This document shows, piece after piece, positions 1 through 8,871 of a stretch of DNA of 57,753 nucleotides. Within the stretch, counting starts at the first letter, position 1; each line of letters starts with the position of its first letter. The notes below the pieces were generated by a model that made no database searches, had not been told where the DNA came from, and saw only the letters and a list, made by a program, of their open reading frames with translations. A program made the translations under genes and the position numbers. Location of the stretch: assembly GCA_043811105.1 (NCBI GenBank), contig JBDRNK010000015.1, positions 1 to 57,753 of the forward strand, given 5' to 3'. This DNA is from CAZDDW01 sp043811105 (GTDB lineage Bacteria; Patescibacteriota; Patescibacteriia; UBA9934; CAZDDW01).

Positions 1-1472
1 TCCTTGACCTGCGTCTGGTAACCGTCGGGCAGGCTCTGGATGAAAGCATCTATACAGGCCAGCTGTGCCGCATGTTTGATCTCGGCCATGGTCGCGTCCG
101 GTTTGCCAAAGGCGATGTTCTCAGCCACGGTCCCAGTGAACAGGTCCACAGTCTGTGAAACAAAGCCAATTTGGGCTCGGAAAGCAGTCAGGTCGATTTT
201 GCGGATATTCTGGCCATCGATCAGGATGCTCCCAGCATCGGCATCGAAAGCACGTAAGGCCAACTTGACCAAGGTGCTTTTTCCACCACCAGATGGACCA
301 ACAATAGCCAGCATCTTGCCAGGTTCAGCCGCGAAGCTGACTTGATGCAAGGCCTCTCGTCCCGAATCCGGATAGCCAAAGCTGACGTTCTCGAAGGTTA
401 TCGCACCACGCAGGCCGTCAACTGGAATCGGATCACTCGGAACTGAAATGTCTGTATGTGATTTTAACAGCTTGAACAGACGCGAGGCTCCTTCTTGCTG
501 CATGGCAATCCGCCCGTAGTGTTCAACAGCTTGGTTGATCGAACCGAGCAGCTGACCACATAGTGCAATCATTAGCAAAGGTGTGCCAATACTCGTTGTG
601 CCTTCACGCACCTGCCAGAGGCTGATGGCGATGACAACTAAGCTGGCCATGGTCCGGAGCATGCGTTGTTGCCAACTCATCCTGTGAAACTGATTTGCCT
701 CATTCCAAGAGGACTTGAGCAGTGACTCTTGGATCCGTCCAAACTTGTTGCGGATGTTTCGTTCTTGTCCGAACAGAAGCACGGTTGACATGTTAGCCAG
801 AATCTCGTGCAACAAGGATGTTGATTCCTCGTAGCTGTCGAGTTTGTTCTTTCGATCTCGATCTGTCTGTTGAACCGTGCGTTGAGTCAGCCAAGTACTG
901 ATTGGGATCAAAACCAGGAAGATCAGACCGACCCGCCACTCGAAGTAGAAGGCCATGGCTGTAATCAATGGAATGACCACCAACTGTGGGAGCAAGCTGT
1001 AGAAACCGAAATCGGTAATTGCACCGATTGCGTTCGTGCCCTCGTCGACCTGCTTGATGCTAGCCCCAGTCTTGCGATGTTGATGCCAGCCGATCGATTG
1101 TCTGAGCAGAATATCCAGACTGTGGTTTTGCAGCCAGAGATTCAACTTCAAGGTCAGACGCATCGAGGCCCTTCGGGACTTGAACTCGACACCGCCGATG
1201 ATCACGTTAGCACTGAGGAAGGTGACCAACACAACGGCAGCGCAGAGAGCAGTTGCCTGGGAGTCAGTGTCAACGAACTGACGTGCATAATCGAGCGGGA
1301 TGGCCCCGCTGTTCTCTGTACCAGCAAGGATTCCGATTAGATCGAAGATTGTCTTGTACAGAAATTGATTGAACAGTTGCACTAGCTGGGTCAGGATGAT
1401 CAAACCGAATGCGACAGCGATTAGAAATTTGAAAGGACGAACTAGCGCCCAGTACTGTTTCCAGAATTGCAC
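1..1472 (-). CDS. ABC exporter, fused membrane and ATPase half-transporter (3' end off window)
   Basis: Read on the minus strand, the frame runs from a GTG at 1472 off the left edge, so about 490 residues are visible and the C-terminus is missing. The first ~310 residues are hydrophobic helices of an exporter-type transmembrane domain. The ATPase follows: Walker A GPSGGGKST lies at about 274-300, then a Q-loop region with FVSQTVDLF and the downstream GYQTQV stretch. The signature motif and Walker B lie beyond the edge. The family uses ATP to export drugs, lipids or peptides and works as a dimer. The GTG was chosen because GGAGG sits 6 nt upstream (1478-1482). Codons end mostly in G or C, unlike the next gene. 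Substrate is unknown. The family call is secure. Confidence 0.9.
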   Translation of the reverse strand, partial: MQFWKQYWALVRPFKFLIAVAFGLIILTQLVQLFNQFLYKTIFDLIGILAGTENSGAIPLDYARQFVDTDSQATALCAAVVLVTFLSANVIIGGVEFKSRRASMRLTLKLNLWLQNHSLDILLRQSIGWHQHRKTGASIKQVDEGTNAIGAITDFGFYSLLPQLVVIPLITAMAFYFEWRVGLIFLVLIPISTWLTQRTVQQTDRDRKNKLDSYEESTSLLHEILANMSTVLLFGQERNIRNKFGRIQESLLKSSWNEANQFHRMSWQQRMLRTMASLVVIAISLWQVREGTTSIGTPLLMIALCGQLLGSINQAVEHYGRIAMQQEGASRLFKLLKSHTDISVPSDPIPVDGLRGAITFENVSFGYPDSGREALHQVSFAAEPGKMLAIVGPSGGGKSTLVKLALRAFDADAGSILIDGQNIRKIDLTAFRAQIGFVSQTVDLFTGTVAENIAFGKPDATMAEIKHAAQLACIDAFIQSLPDGYQTQVK

Positions 1473-1530
1473 AGGTTCCTCCGGTTTTGGTGTTTCGAAA
1501 TTGGTTTTCCAGATGTACCGAGAACGCTGA

Positions 1531-1559
1531 ATAATAGCATAAATTAGCACTTTTGTCAA
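1531..1559 (-). promoter_or_regulatory. Strong sigma-70-type promoter of the ABC exporter
   Basis: On the minus strand TTGACA (1554-1559), a 17-nt spacer and TATTAT (1531-1536). The spacer carries GCTAATTT and ends in TGC, giving an extended -10. The same spacer wording recurs at other promoters in this window. Confidence 0.8.
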
Positions 1560-1601
1560 TTATAGGGGTTGATGATTGGGCTAATTTTAGTTAAGATGTG
1601 T

Positions 1602-1658
1602 GGGAAAGACGCCTGTTAGGGCATCACTAAGATGACACCCTTACGGGTGTCGGTCCCA
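1602..1658. repeat. REP pair (BIME) in the leader of the AstE-like gene
   Basis: Two REP units face each other. The plus unit (1602-1624) has head GGGA and a decayed stem GACGCCT/GGGCATC. The minus unit (1634-1658) has stem GACACCC/GGGTGTC with loop GTAA and head GGGACC. An ATG at 1632 lies inside this repeat and is a poor start choice. The family matches the REPs around the transposase at 32004. Confidence 0.8.
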
Positions 1659-1661
1659 CGC

Positions 1662-2570
1662 ATGTCTAAAATTGAAAACAATGGAATCTGGAAATTTGAA
1701 GGGGCTCAGGCCGGCCCTTGTATTGGTGTGCTCGGAGGAATTCATGGGAATGAGTTAACCGGGATTGAAGTGGTCAAGCGTTTACGAGATCAATTTGAAT
1801 CTGGGATATTACAATTACAGGCTGGCACGTTGTATCTGATTTTAGGAAACCTAGAAGCCATTGAAAAAAATCAACGGGCCACTGCAATTGAAAATGATCT
1901 GAATAGAATGTTCTCGGAAACGAATTTATCTGGTCAAGGACGTGATTGTTACGAAGCTGAACGGGCACGTGAATTGGCACCGATCTTACGTCAGCTAGAT
2001 ATCAGTCTTGATTTACATGCCACCAATAAACCTAGTGATCCGTTTTTGTGTGTTGTCCATGATCCGCCAGGGACAAGAGAGATTATGTCTTTCTTTTCCG
2101 CTGACCAGGTGATCACAGATCCAAATTATATTTTAGCCGGTGAGCCGGCAACTACAGATGAGCTAGTCTTTTCTTCCGGTGGTCTTGGATTGTGTTATGA
2201 AACCGGTTGGGCAAAAGATACTAGTCGCGCTGATCAGGTGTTAGAGAATGTTTTGAATATTTTGTCTTCGAAGGGAATGACAAGTGGAAGCTTGTCATCT
2301 GTTCCTGAGTTTGATAAAACCGTTTACGAAATAACCAAGCGGATTAATCTAACCGAAGCCGGCTGGAGTTTTGCTGATAATTTCGGACAAAAAAATTTTG
2401 AACCGTTTGAATCTGGTCAAACAATTGGATATCATGGTGAAGATCCAGAAACGCCAGACTATGATGGAGTAACCGTATTTCCAAAAATAAAAGAGCATTG
2501 GAAAATTGGCTTCCCAGTTTGCTTTCTGGCTAAAGAAAATCAAGACGGGGCTAAAGCCCCTGGGAAATAA
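1662..2570 (+). CDS. Succinylglutamate desuccinylase/aspartoacylase (M14-like) family hydrolase
   Basis: 302 residues from the ATG at 1662. A longer frame from 1632 would only translate the upstream REP. Near the N-terminus GGIHGNE is the zinc-binding H-x-x-E motif of the AstE/AspA family. NDLNRMF follows, and DLHAT supplies the conserved D-x-H region with the third zinc ligand. The family cleaves N-acyl amino acids such as succinylglutamate or N-acetylaspartate; the substrate cannot be read from sequence. The last codons (QDGAKAPGK) are encoded by a small GGGGC-TAAA-GCCCC palindrome, so the C-terminus may have been rewritten by a repeat. No clear ribosome binding site is present. It converges on the next gene across a shared terminator. 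Confidence 0.85.
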   Translation: MSKIENNGIWKFEGAQAGPCIGVLGGIHGNELTGIEVVKRLRDQFESGILQLQAGTLYLILGNLEAIEKNQRATAIENDLNRMFSETNLSGQGRDCYEAERARELAPILRQLDISLDLHATNKPSDPFLCVVHDPPGTREIMSFFSADQVITDPNYILAGEPATTDELVFSSGGLGLCYETGWAKDTSRADQVLENVLNILSSKGMTSGSLSSVPEFDKTVYEITKRINLTEAGWSFADNFGQKNFEPFESGQTIGYHGEDPETPDYDGVTVFPKIKEHWKIGFPVCFLAKENQDGAKAPGK

Positions 2571-2573
2571 AAG

Positions 2574-2600
2574 GCCACGTTCGAGAGAGCGTGGCTATTT
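2574..2600. terminator. Bidirectional terminator between convergent genes
   Basis: Stem GCCACG/CGTGGC with a purine-rich loop, a T-rich run on the plus side and A-rich sequence on the other. It overlaps the stop codon of the minus-strand gene. Confidence 0.75.
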
Positions 2601-3098
2601 TGTATTTGATCCGTCTGATCGTTGTTGGGGTTCGATACCGACACGAACAACAGTCGTTTCCTTTGTCTTAGCCAACAGATGAAATCCGATTTGTTGGTCT
2701 TGAGTTGGTTGATTTTGGAAGGTGCTTGAGTCGATCGTTGGAAAGCTCATTGCTGGGCGAAGGCTTGAACGAGCCTGTTCGACCAGAATCAGGTTTCCAA
2801 TCGGTTGTATATCTAGTTCGTTTATCTGTTCGATTTCAACCTGAATCGACTCGACTTGTTCAGTTGCCAGTAGTTCCAGCCAGCATTCACCATTGTCATC
2901 AAGAACTAGTTCTAGATACCTTGGTTCAGAGCCGATCTGTTCGGTATTGAATTTTGGTTGTTCACTAAATGTTGATGGTGGTTGGCACTTGATCTGTTCA
3001 AATTCAGGAATGAACAGAGCCTGACATCCATAGATGCTAAAGCAGACGAACATGTAGCTAGAAAACGCGATGGCAGTGGTACGTATTAACTCTTGCAC
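2595..3098 (-). CDS. Hypothetical single-pass membrane or secreted protein
   Basis: 167 residues. The start is set at the GTG at 3098 because AGGAGG lies 6 nt before it; a longer frame from a TTG at 3116 would contain that ribosome binding site. A hydrophobic segment at about residues 6-28 could be a membrane anchor or signal peptide. The rest is polar, Gln/Glu-rich and has no recognised domain. It has its own strong promoter (3119-3147) and ends in the bidirectional terminator. No family recognised; the reading frame is well supported. Confidence 0.65.
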   Translation of the reverse strand: MQELIRTTAIAFSSYMFVCFSIYGCQALFIPEFEQIKCQPPSTFSEQPKFNTEQIGSEPRYLELVLDDNGECWLELLATEQVESIQVEIEQINELDIQPIGNLILVEQARSSLRPAMSFPTIDSSTFQNQPTQDQQIGFHLLAKTKETTVVRVGIEPQQRSDGSNTK

Positions 3099-3118
3099 AG
3101 CTTTCCTCCTGGTCAAAG

Positions 3119-3147
3119 AGGATAATACAAAAACAGCGTCGTGTCAA
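3119..3147 (-). promoter_or_regulatory. Promoter of the 2595-3098 gene
   Basis: Minus strand TTGACA (3142-3147), 17-nt spacer, TATCCT (3119-3124). The spacer contains GCTGTTTTTGT, resembling other promoters of this class in the window. Confidence 0.7.
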
Positions 3148-3150
3148 TTA

Positions 3151-3180
3151 AAAAGGCCATGCTCAGATGAGTATGGCTGT
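3151..3180 (-). terminator. Terminator of the 3192-3530 gene
   Basis: Imperfect hairpin GCCATACTCA/TGAGCATGGC followed on the minus strand by a T run. Confidence 0.7.
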
Positions 3181-3191
3181 TTTGTGTCTGG

Positions 3192-3530
3192 CTAAAGGGC
3201 AATCTTCCTGGTCAGGCAGAGAATTGAGAACCACTTCGGGACAACTGGGTTTTTGAAAATGCGATACATCAGCTGGCAGGTGGCCACTTCGGCTTGTTCT
3301 GGCCTGAGTTCCAGACACAGGGTAGCAAAGGCATCGCCCAGAGTCGGATTGAATTCGATTTTGCGTCCAACGATCTGGATCTGATCGAACAGCTCGTCCG
3401 GCAGGTTGAAACCGGGCATGCCGTCTTTTTGACGTTGCCTGAGCATCAACAGAAATGCCTGACGCACCGGTTGTTCCCATCCATTCAGATCAGCTTCGTC
3501 TAGTCCTTTGTTGTCTGATGCAGTGGTCAT
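3192..3530 (-). CDS. Hypothetical soluble protein
   Basis: 112 residues from the ATG at 3530, with GGGAG about 7 nt upstream. No signal peptide or membrane segment. The sequence is helical and has no motif I recognise. Codons end mostly in G or C, as in the neighbouring ORFans. It lies 29 nt downstream of the 3560-4111 gene on the same strand and probably shares its transcript, which ends in the 3151-3180 hairpin. Coding status rests on the ribosome binding site, codon usage and terminator. Confidence 0.6.
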   Translation of the reverse strand: MTTASDNKGLDEADLNGWEQPVRQAFLLMLRQRQKDGMPGFNLPDELFDQIQIVGRKIEFNPTLGDAFATLCLELRPEQAEVATCQLMYRIFKNPVVPKWFSILCLTRKIAL

Positions 3531-3559
3531 GGTCTTCTCCCTTGCAGTCCTGTTTTAGT

Positions 3560-4111
3560 TCACTCAAGCAACCATTCGGCGCAGTCCCAGGGTTTGAGAT
3601 AGAAAGTGATCAAGGCTTCGGCATAGCCACGACCAGGTGGGTCTTTGATCCAACCCTGGTCCAAACGAGTTTGCAAAATCTTACACAAGGTTTCCATCTT
3701 GACATCAGAAGAGCGAATGATCTCATGTGTTGCCCGGTTGAAGCGAAGGTGCCAGCTATGCATCCAGCGATTGTGATCATCTTGATCAGCACACTTACAC
3801 ACCAGGCACGAGCCTACAGTTGCATCTTGATCAGGAATATTCTGATCAGACGACACCCGAATATTTCCATCCAACAGCCACTTAACCATGATCAAAGCTT
3901 GGCGTTGCTCAGCATAGCCTTGCAGTTTGGTCAGTGCATTGATCGCCTGGGAAATATCTTTGGTGTTTTTTTCATGGACTGAAAGCGTTCGAGCCGTCCC
4001 ACTTCCAGGATACATTCTAGCTGTTCGTCTTTGACCGCGCGATGGTGGACGCACAGTCATGCCGTGGAACTGATTTTGAATCAAGGTCAGAGTCGGTGTT
4101 CGTTTTGACAT
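3560..4111 (-). CDS. Hypothetical basic protein with Cys/His residues
   Basis: 183 residues from the ATG at 4111, with TTGGAG at a suitable distance and a good promoter at 4138-4166. The first ~45 residues are Arg/Thr-rich and probably disordered. A central CLVCKCADQDDH stretch followed by several His could bind metal, but the spacing fits no finger family I can name. The C-terminal third, with WIKDPPGRGYAEALI, looks like a small globular domain. It heads a two-gene unit with the 3192-3530 gene. Function unknown. Confidence 0.6.
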   Translation of the reverse strand: MSKRTPTLTLIQNQFHGMTVRPPSRGQRRTARMYPGSGTARTLSVHEKNTKDISQAINALTKLQGYAEQRQALIMVKWLLDGNIRVSSDQNIPDQDATVGSCLVCKCADQDDHNRWMHSWHLRFNRATHEIIRSSDVKMETLCKILQTRLDQGWIKDPPGRGYAEALITFYLKPWDCAEWLLE

Positions 4112-4137
4112 TGTTTGTCTCCAAGGTACAAGATTGC

Positions 4138-4166
4138 AGAGTACTACTAAATCAGCTTTTCGTCAA
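4138..4166 (-). promoter_or_regulatory. Promoter of the 3560-4111 gene
   Basis: Minus strand TTGACG (4161-4166), 17-nt spacer containing AGCTGATTT, TACTCT (4138-4143). It is divergent from the -10 of the beta-helix gene at 4195-4200. Confidence 0.65.
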
Positions 4167-4194
4167 GTCAATAGTGTCTAAATCAGATTTTTGG

Positions 4195-4200
4195 TATACT
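4195..4200 (+). promoter_or_regulatory. -10 box implying a leaderless mRNA for the beta-helix gene
   Basis: TATACT ends 10 nt before the ATG at 4211 and no ribosome binding site lies between them, so transcription would start at or next to the start codon. No convincing -35. Confidence 0.5.
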
Positions 4201-4210
4201 TGAATAACAT

Positions 4211-7200
4211 ATGACTCATGGTCAAATAAATAAAATAACCAGGATTCTGATCTTAGGACTGATTTTTGTATTTTGTTATTTTTTGTTTATAGTATTGTCT
4301 AGCGCTTTAACTCCTGCCGCTGATTATTCTGTTAATGACTTAGGAGATGGACAAGATAATTTGGCTGGCGATGGAATTTGTGCCACAGCTGAGGGGGTCT
4401 GTACTTTGCGTGCAGCGATTCAGGAGGCCAACGCTACCATAGGTGCAGAGGTGATTGATTTTGCCGGAATTGATACAACCACGCAGCAAACAATCGGTGT
4501 GATCTCGGATCTACCAAACATAAATGAGCAAGTTACAATTACAGCTGAAGAACAATGGGAGGTTGCAGGTAATCGTCCGGGAATTATATTAACAACCTCG
4601 GCCGGAGCAACTAAAGGTTTTTCAATTGCTGATTCAGCGGATGGAACTAGAATCAGTGGATTGAAAATTCAAGGTTTTTCACAATATGGAATTTATACAG
4701 CTGCTGAAAATGGTTTGTTGGGTATGGATTGTATAGGATCACCGGACGCAAATCAGCGGAATGTTGTGGTTGGTAATTTGGTTGCCGGTATATATCTTGG
4801 TCAGGCTGATAATAATATTATTGCCGGAAACTGGATAGGATTGGATGATGATGGAACAACTTCAAGCCCTAATGGTGGAGGCACTTTGACTCACGCTTAT
4901 GTTGATTTGAATCTTAATAGTTCTGATAACAATGTTATTGGTTATGAGGATGGTGATGATTTTCCGGCTTTTGTTTGTACTGCAGAACAGGCTCGAAATG
5001 TGATTGGCGTTGGTGCATATAATGCAATAAATATTGAAAACAGCTCAACCAAGAATAAGTTTTCCGGAAATTATGTGAATGTTTTACCGGACGGTAGCAA
5101 TTCTGTAGCTTATTCTGCTCGCTGGGGTGTTTTCTTGTTTGAAGCCAGTTATAATTGGATCGGTACAGATGGTGATGGTTCAAATGATGATTTGGAAGGT
5201 AATGTTTTTGGTCCTTTTGCTCTAGGCGGGGTTTATGGAAACAGTAATGGAGCGACTTTTTCCGGAAATCGAATTTCCGGAAATATTTTTGGTGGTGATC
5301 CAACCGGAACTTCGGATTTGTACACAGGGGGCAATGCTGAAGTCGGTATTCGTTTAAGTAATGATGCCCAGAATCATATCATCGGTTTTTGTGATAACAA
5401 TGAGGACGGTTTAATTGGTGATGTTGATATGTGTAGCAACGGTGGAATTGTTGCAGATCAGGCAAATTATTTTATCGGTTTAGCTGGGACTACCGGTGGA
5501 ACCTCAAATGGTGTCATTTTGAGCATTTGGAAAAACAACACCAATAACTATGTTTATGGTAATTACTTTGGTGTAGGAACCGACAGTTCTGCAATCGGGA
5601 ACCATTATGGTATTTCTCTTTTTTATAATCTGTTTGGAACCGGCAACTACTTTACTGTCGGAGATCAAGGAGATCGAGCAAACATTTTCATGAATAATCA
5701 GGTTGGTGTAAATATTGAAAACTCAACTGCTGATGCGGCTCTAATGCAATATGTTAAGGTTCAGTATAATACAATTTCTGAAAACATATCGCACGGTGTT
5801 CAGGTTGTGCGTGGAAAACAAGCTCAGACCGTTGATTCCGCGCATGATATCTTAATCGAAAACAACACGATTACTGACAATGGCGGTTCCGGGGTGTATC
5901 TGAGTGGTAGTACTGCCGATATTATCAATAATACAATCACCGGAAATACCGAATATGGAATCTACGCTGTTAGTACATACGATAATCTGGTATCTACTTA
6001 TGGAAAACAGACTGCGCTTGGTGTGGCATCTGATCTTGTACCGGAACCGTTTAATATAGGGGGCAGTGGCTTAGAGAATACTATTTCCGGAAATCTGCTT
6101 GGCGGAATCTATTTTATGGACACTGAGCCGTCTGATCCGGAGACATTGTACACAAACAATATCTTTGCAGACAATAATTCAGGGCCAGCTATTCGTACAG
6201 CTTGGTGGGGAGCCGTTGAATTGCTTGATACAAGTTTAGATCCAGTAATTCTTGGTTCACATACTATTACTTTAACCCCAGACACCGGTTCAGCCTCGAC
6301 AGGGGCCGTAGCTGATACCGGCGAGTTTGTTGGTGAAAATGATACTGAAAGTGCTTGGGGATCTGATGGTTTTGATTATGATGATCAAACGACATGGTTT
6401 ACTTTGGTTGATTATGAATATGCCACAGATGGTATTTTAACCAATTATAATCCATATACGATTTCGGTTAGCGGTGATAATGCCAACGATGATGTTGTTG
6501 CCAGCTTTATTTTTGATGGTAGCGGTTCAGATATCAGTCAAGGTGGATTACCAGTAGGAATTTCTACAGGATCAGGAATCTATCGTTATCAAATAGCCGA
6601 AGCAGTGGTTTCTTCAATTCCTGATCAGCCAATCAATTTATTGCCAAACAATGGAAAAATAAATGAAGTAACGGTTCCAACTCTTTCCACTTCCGCTTTT
6701 TCCGATAGCTCAGAAACACACAGTTCTACTGCTTGGCGAGTTTATTCAAGCGAAGCGCTTTGTCAAGCGGGTGGAACAGGAGACTTTTATGATTCAGGGT
6801 TCATCTCTGATTTGACTTCGCATCAAGTAACCAGTTATTTGTTGCGAGCCCAAGATTTATGGTGGTCAGTGCAATATAAAAATTCATACGGCAATCTTTC
6901 CACGGCTTCAACTTGTACCTCCTTTAGGATTAGAGCCGGGTCAAATACACCGGTACAGTCAAATACCGGGGAATTTTTGGATGAAGAAAGCCTGCAGGAA
7001 GTGATGGAAGATGTGGAGATAATTGAGGTGAACGGAGAAGATACTGATGAAATTACGATTGATATCGAACCAGAACCCCAGCCAGAATTAAAAGAAGAAT
7101 CAATATTAAGTTTCACTTCCGGCAAATATGTAACTAATCAAGATTATTCTGTGGTATATTATCAAAGTCAAGACAATATTTTGTATCCTTTTTATGATCT

Positions 7201-7567
7201 TACAATTTTTTTCACCTGGGCGAACAAGGATACTTTGATTACTGTTTTGCCAAACAATATCTTACAGACAATGCCTGTTGCCAGTTGGATGTTGCCAAAA
7301 CCGGGTGTGGTATGGGTAAAGACTACAAGTAGTGCCAATGTGTATACTATTCAAGAAAATTCAGATGACCCATTTCATCCGATTTTACGTTGGATCAGTT
7401 CCGAATCTGTGGCCATGAATTTGCTTGGTTCGGAATGGGCTGATTATATAATTGATATACCCTTTCGTTTGTTAAAACATTTTATTTCCGGTGACGTTGT
7501 TGATCAAACCAATGACCATCAGATAAATATTGAAAATTTGAAAAAACGTGAAGAATTAATTCCTTAG
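4211..7567 (+). CDS. Large secreted right-handed beta-helix protein with CSLREA-like N-terminus
   Basis: 1118 residues. A hydrophobic segment at about 10-34 is a signal or anchor. The stretch around residues 57-75 (C-x5-GVCTLRAAIQEANA) matches the CSLREA N-terminal domain found ahead of surface beta-helix repeats. Residues ~100-670 are rich in N, G, I and V turns such as NIIAGNWIGLD and NNTITGN, typical of pectate-lyase-like helix coils. After ~770 comes an Ig/fibronectin-like part (PDQPINLLPNNG), an acidic linker, and a C-terminal module with WVKTTSSANVYTI and LLGSEWADYI of a kind common in patescibacterial exoproteins. Likely a cell-surface adhesin or polysaccharide-interacting protein. No catalytic residues can be assigned. 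The mRNA appears leaderless. Confidence 0.8.
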   Translation: MTHGQINKITRILILGLIFVFCYFLFIVLSSALTPAADYSVNDLGDGQDNLAGDGICATAEGVCTLRAAIQEANATIGAEVIDFAGIDTTTQQTIGVISDLPNINEQVTITAEEQWEVAGNRPGIILTTSAGATKGFSIADSADGTRISGLKIQGFSQYGIYTAAENGLLGMDCIGSPDANQRNVVVGNLVAGIYLGQADNNIIAGNWIGLDDDGTTSSPNGGGTLTHAYVDLNLNSSDNNVIGYEDGDDFPAFVCTAEQARNVIGVGAYNAINIENSSTKNKFSGNYVNVLPDGSNSVAYSARWGVFLFEASYNWIGTDGDGSNDDLEGNVFGPFALGGVYGNSNGATFSGNRISGNIFGGDPTGTSDLYTGGNAEVGIRLSNDAQNHIIGFCDNNEDGLIGDVDMCSNGGIVADQANYFIGLAGTTGGTSNGVILSIWKNNTNNYVYGNYFGVGTDSSAIGNHYGISLFYNLFGTGNYFTVGDQGDRANIFMNNQVGVNIENSTADAALMQYVKVQYNTISENISHGVQVVRGKQAQTVDSAHDILIENNTITDNGGSGVYLSGSTADIINNTITGNTEYGIYAVSTYDNLVSTYGKQTALGVASDLVPEPFNIGGSGLENTISGNLLGGIYFMDTEPSDPETLYTNNIFADNNSGPAIRTAWWGAVELLDTSLDPVILGSHTITLTPDTGSASTGAVADTGEFVGENDTESAWGSDGFDYDDQTTWFTLVDYEYATDGILTNYNPYTISVSGDNANDDVVASFIFDGSGSDISQGGLPVGISTGSGIYRYQIAEAVVSSIPDQPINLLPNNGKINEVTVPTLSTSAFSDSSETHSSTAWRVYSSEALCQAGGTGDFYDSGFISDLTSHQVTSYLLRAQDLWWSVQYKNSYGNLSTASTCTSFRIRAGSNTPVQSNTGEFLDEESLQEVMEDVEIIEVNGEDTDEITIDIEPEPQPELKEESILSFTSGKYVTNQDYSVVYYQSQDNILYPFYDLTIFFTWANKDTLITVLPNNILQTMPVASWMLPKPGVVWVKTTSSANVYTIQENSDDPFHPILRWISSESVAMNLLGSEWADYIIDIPFRLLKHFISGDVVDQTNDHQINIENLKKREELIP

Positions 7568-7571
7568 AAAT

Positions 7572-7916
7572 ATGCAATATATAATTATTTGGTTACCGCG
7601 AATTTTATCTGTGATTATGACTGTTCTTGTGTTTATGTTTGCTGAAGAAGCAGTAGCTGTTGACGGCGGTTCCTGGCTTTTACCCCTAGTTGCTGCTTTG
7701 CCTGGCTTGGTAATTTTAATTGCCACGGTTATTGCCTGGATTCGACCGTTTTTTGGTGGGGTTGTTTTTCTTGCTTTAGGCTTAAGCTATGCTTATCAAG
7801 CTTATCTTCAATCTGGTATGGATAATTCCACAGCCATGGTTGTGATGGTTGGAGTACCGATACTGGCCGGGATTTTGTTCTTGTTGCAGAAAGCAAATTC
7901 CAACTATTGCCAATAA
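7572..7916 (+). CDS. Small integral membrane protein
   Basis: 114 residues, with about four hydrophobic helices (residues ~8-25, 34-58, 62-82, 88-106) joined by short loops. It begins 4 nt after the stop of the beta-helix gene, so the two are probably co-transcribed and the product may accompany the exoprotein in the membrane. A-rich sequence precedes the start, with no clear ribosome binding site. No family recognised. Confidence 0.6.
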   Translation: MQYIIIWLPRILSVIMTVLVFMFAEEAVAVDGGSWLLPLVAALPGLVILIATVIAWIRPFFGGVVFLALGLSYAYQAYLQSGMDNSTAMVVMVGVPILAGILFLLQKANSNYCQ

Positions 7917-7996
7917 TCTGTTTTGATGCTAGGTTGAGTTATAGTGTTTTGTAAATTCAAACAAAACTACTCCTTAATGGAGAATGGAGGAGAGAG

Positions 7997-8755
7997 ATGA
8001 GGTTGTTCTTTTTGTTCACAAGCATGATTCTGGTTGTGGGGCTGGTTGTTCCAGTTCTGGCACAGGATGATGAAGATGAAAAGCGTCGAGATCACCTGGT
8101 GATCAGGATCGGTCAGGGTGGAGAGGTCGAACAGCTCGACGTCATCCTTCCTACAGCCACACCGCGACAGGTTCAGCGGACAATGGCCCAGCTGTTGGCC
8201 TACATGGCGTGTATGGACAACGGCGGTGAAGCCGGGTTCTGTTCAGCTCAGGCTGACTCGACCCTGACTCGCTCGCATCTTGAAATTACCACTGGTAGTC
8301 CAGTCTACGGAGGACCTTATCCAGCCGTGCCAGGTTACAGTCCAGGCTATGTTCCGGATACGAGTATCAATAATCCATTCAATATCCAACATGGATACTC
8401 GCGAACCGAGGAAGAGCTGTATCAGCAGTATGAATACAATCAGGCCCAACGTGAGGAAATGGAACGAGTTCGTGCTCGTGCAGTCGAAGATGCTCAGGTT
8501 GACATTCTGCGTGAGGTCGTCAGCGGTCAGGCCGTGCTCGAAGAGCGCGTTCAGGCCACAGATCAGCGGTTGGATCAAGCCGATCAACGACTTGAAGCGG
8601 TTGCCGGTCAAATTCACGAAACCACAGTCGGGTTAAGTGAAACTTTGCGAGAATTGGATGAAACCAGGGATGTTACTGAGGATGTGATCGAGGGTCAGCA
8701 GACCCAGATTGACCTGCTTCAGGAAGAACAGCAAAAGAAAAAGAAGAGGGAGTAG
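7997..8755 (+). CDS. Secreted coiled-coil protein, hypothetical
   Basis: 252 residues. A typical signal peptide ends near residue 22 (VLAQDD). Residues ~95-130 are rich in Pro, Tyr and Gly. From ~135 onward the protein is a long, highly charged coiled coil with heptad wording such as LEERVQATDQRLDQADQRLE, ending in a Lys-rich tail. GGAGGAGAG precedes the ATG by a suitable distance. G/C-ending codons differ from those of the beta-helix operon upstream. A monocistronic unit with a strong terminator. Probably an extracytoplasmic structural or tethering protein; no family recognised. Confidence 0.65.
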   Translation: MRLFFLFTSMILVVGLVVPVLAQDDEDEKRRDHLVIRIGQGGEVEQLDVILPTATPRQVQRTMAQLLAYMACMDNGGEAGFCSAQADSTLTRSHLEITTGSPVYGGPYPAVPGYSPGYVPDTSINNPFNIQHGYSRTEEELYQQYEYNQAQREEMERVRARAVEDAQVDILREVVSGQAVLEERVQATDQRLDQADQRLEAVAGQIHETTVGLSETLRELDETRDVTEDVIEGQQTQIDLLQEEQQKKKKRE

Positions 8756-8759
8756 TCAA

Positions 8760-8796
8760 AGTACCTTGCCATGCGGGTAAGGTACTCTTTTTTTTG
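8760..8796 (+). terminator. Rho-independent terminator after the coiled-coil gene
   Basis: Stem AGTACCTT/AAGGTACT with a GC-rich apical part, followed by a run of eight or more T. Confidence 0.85.
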
Positions 8797-8836
8797 TAAA
8801 TTATGCTTAAAAAGTAGATTTTCCACTACCACTGGG

Positions 8837-8865
8837 TTGACAGAAAGAAATTACCAACCTTTAAG
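8837..8865 (+). promoter_or_regulatory. Possible promoter of the large structured RNA
   Basis: TTGACA (8837-8842), 17-nt spacer, TTTAAG (8860-8865). The -35 is perfect and the -10 poor. A CCAACC/GGTTGG palindrome (8854-8871) overlaps the -10. Confidence 0.4.
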
Positions 8866-8871
8866 GTTGGG

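Noticed and set aside
870..1340. 156-codon plus-strand frame
   Set aside because: It is antisense to the ABC exporter, whose family motifs are clear.
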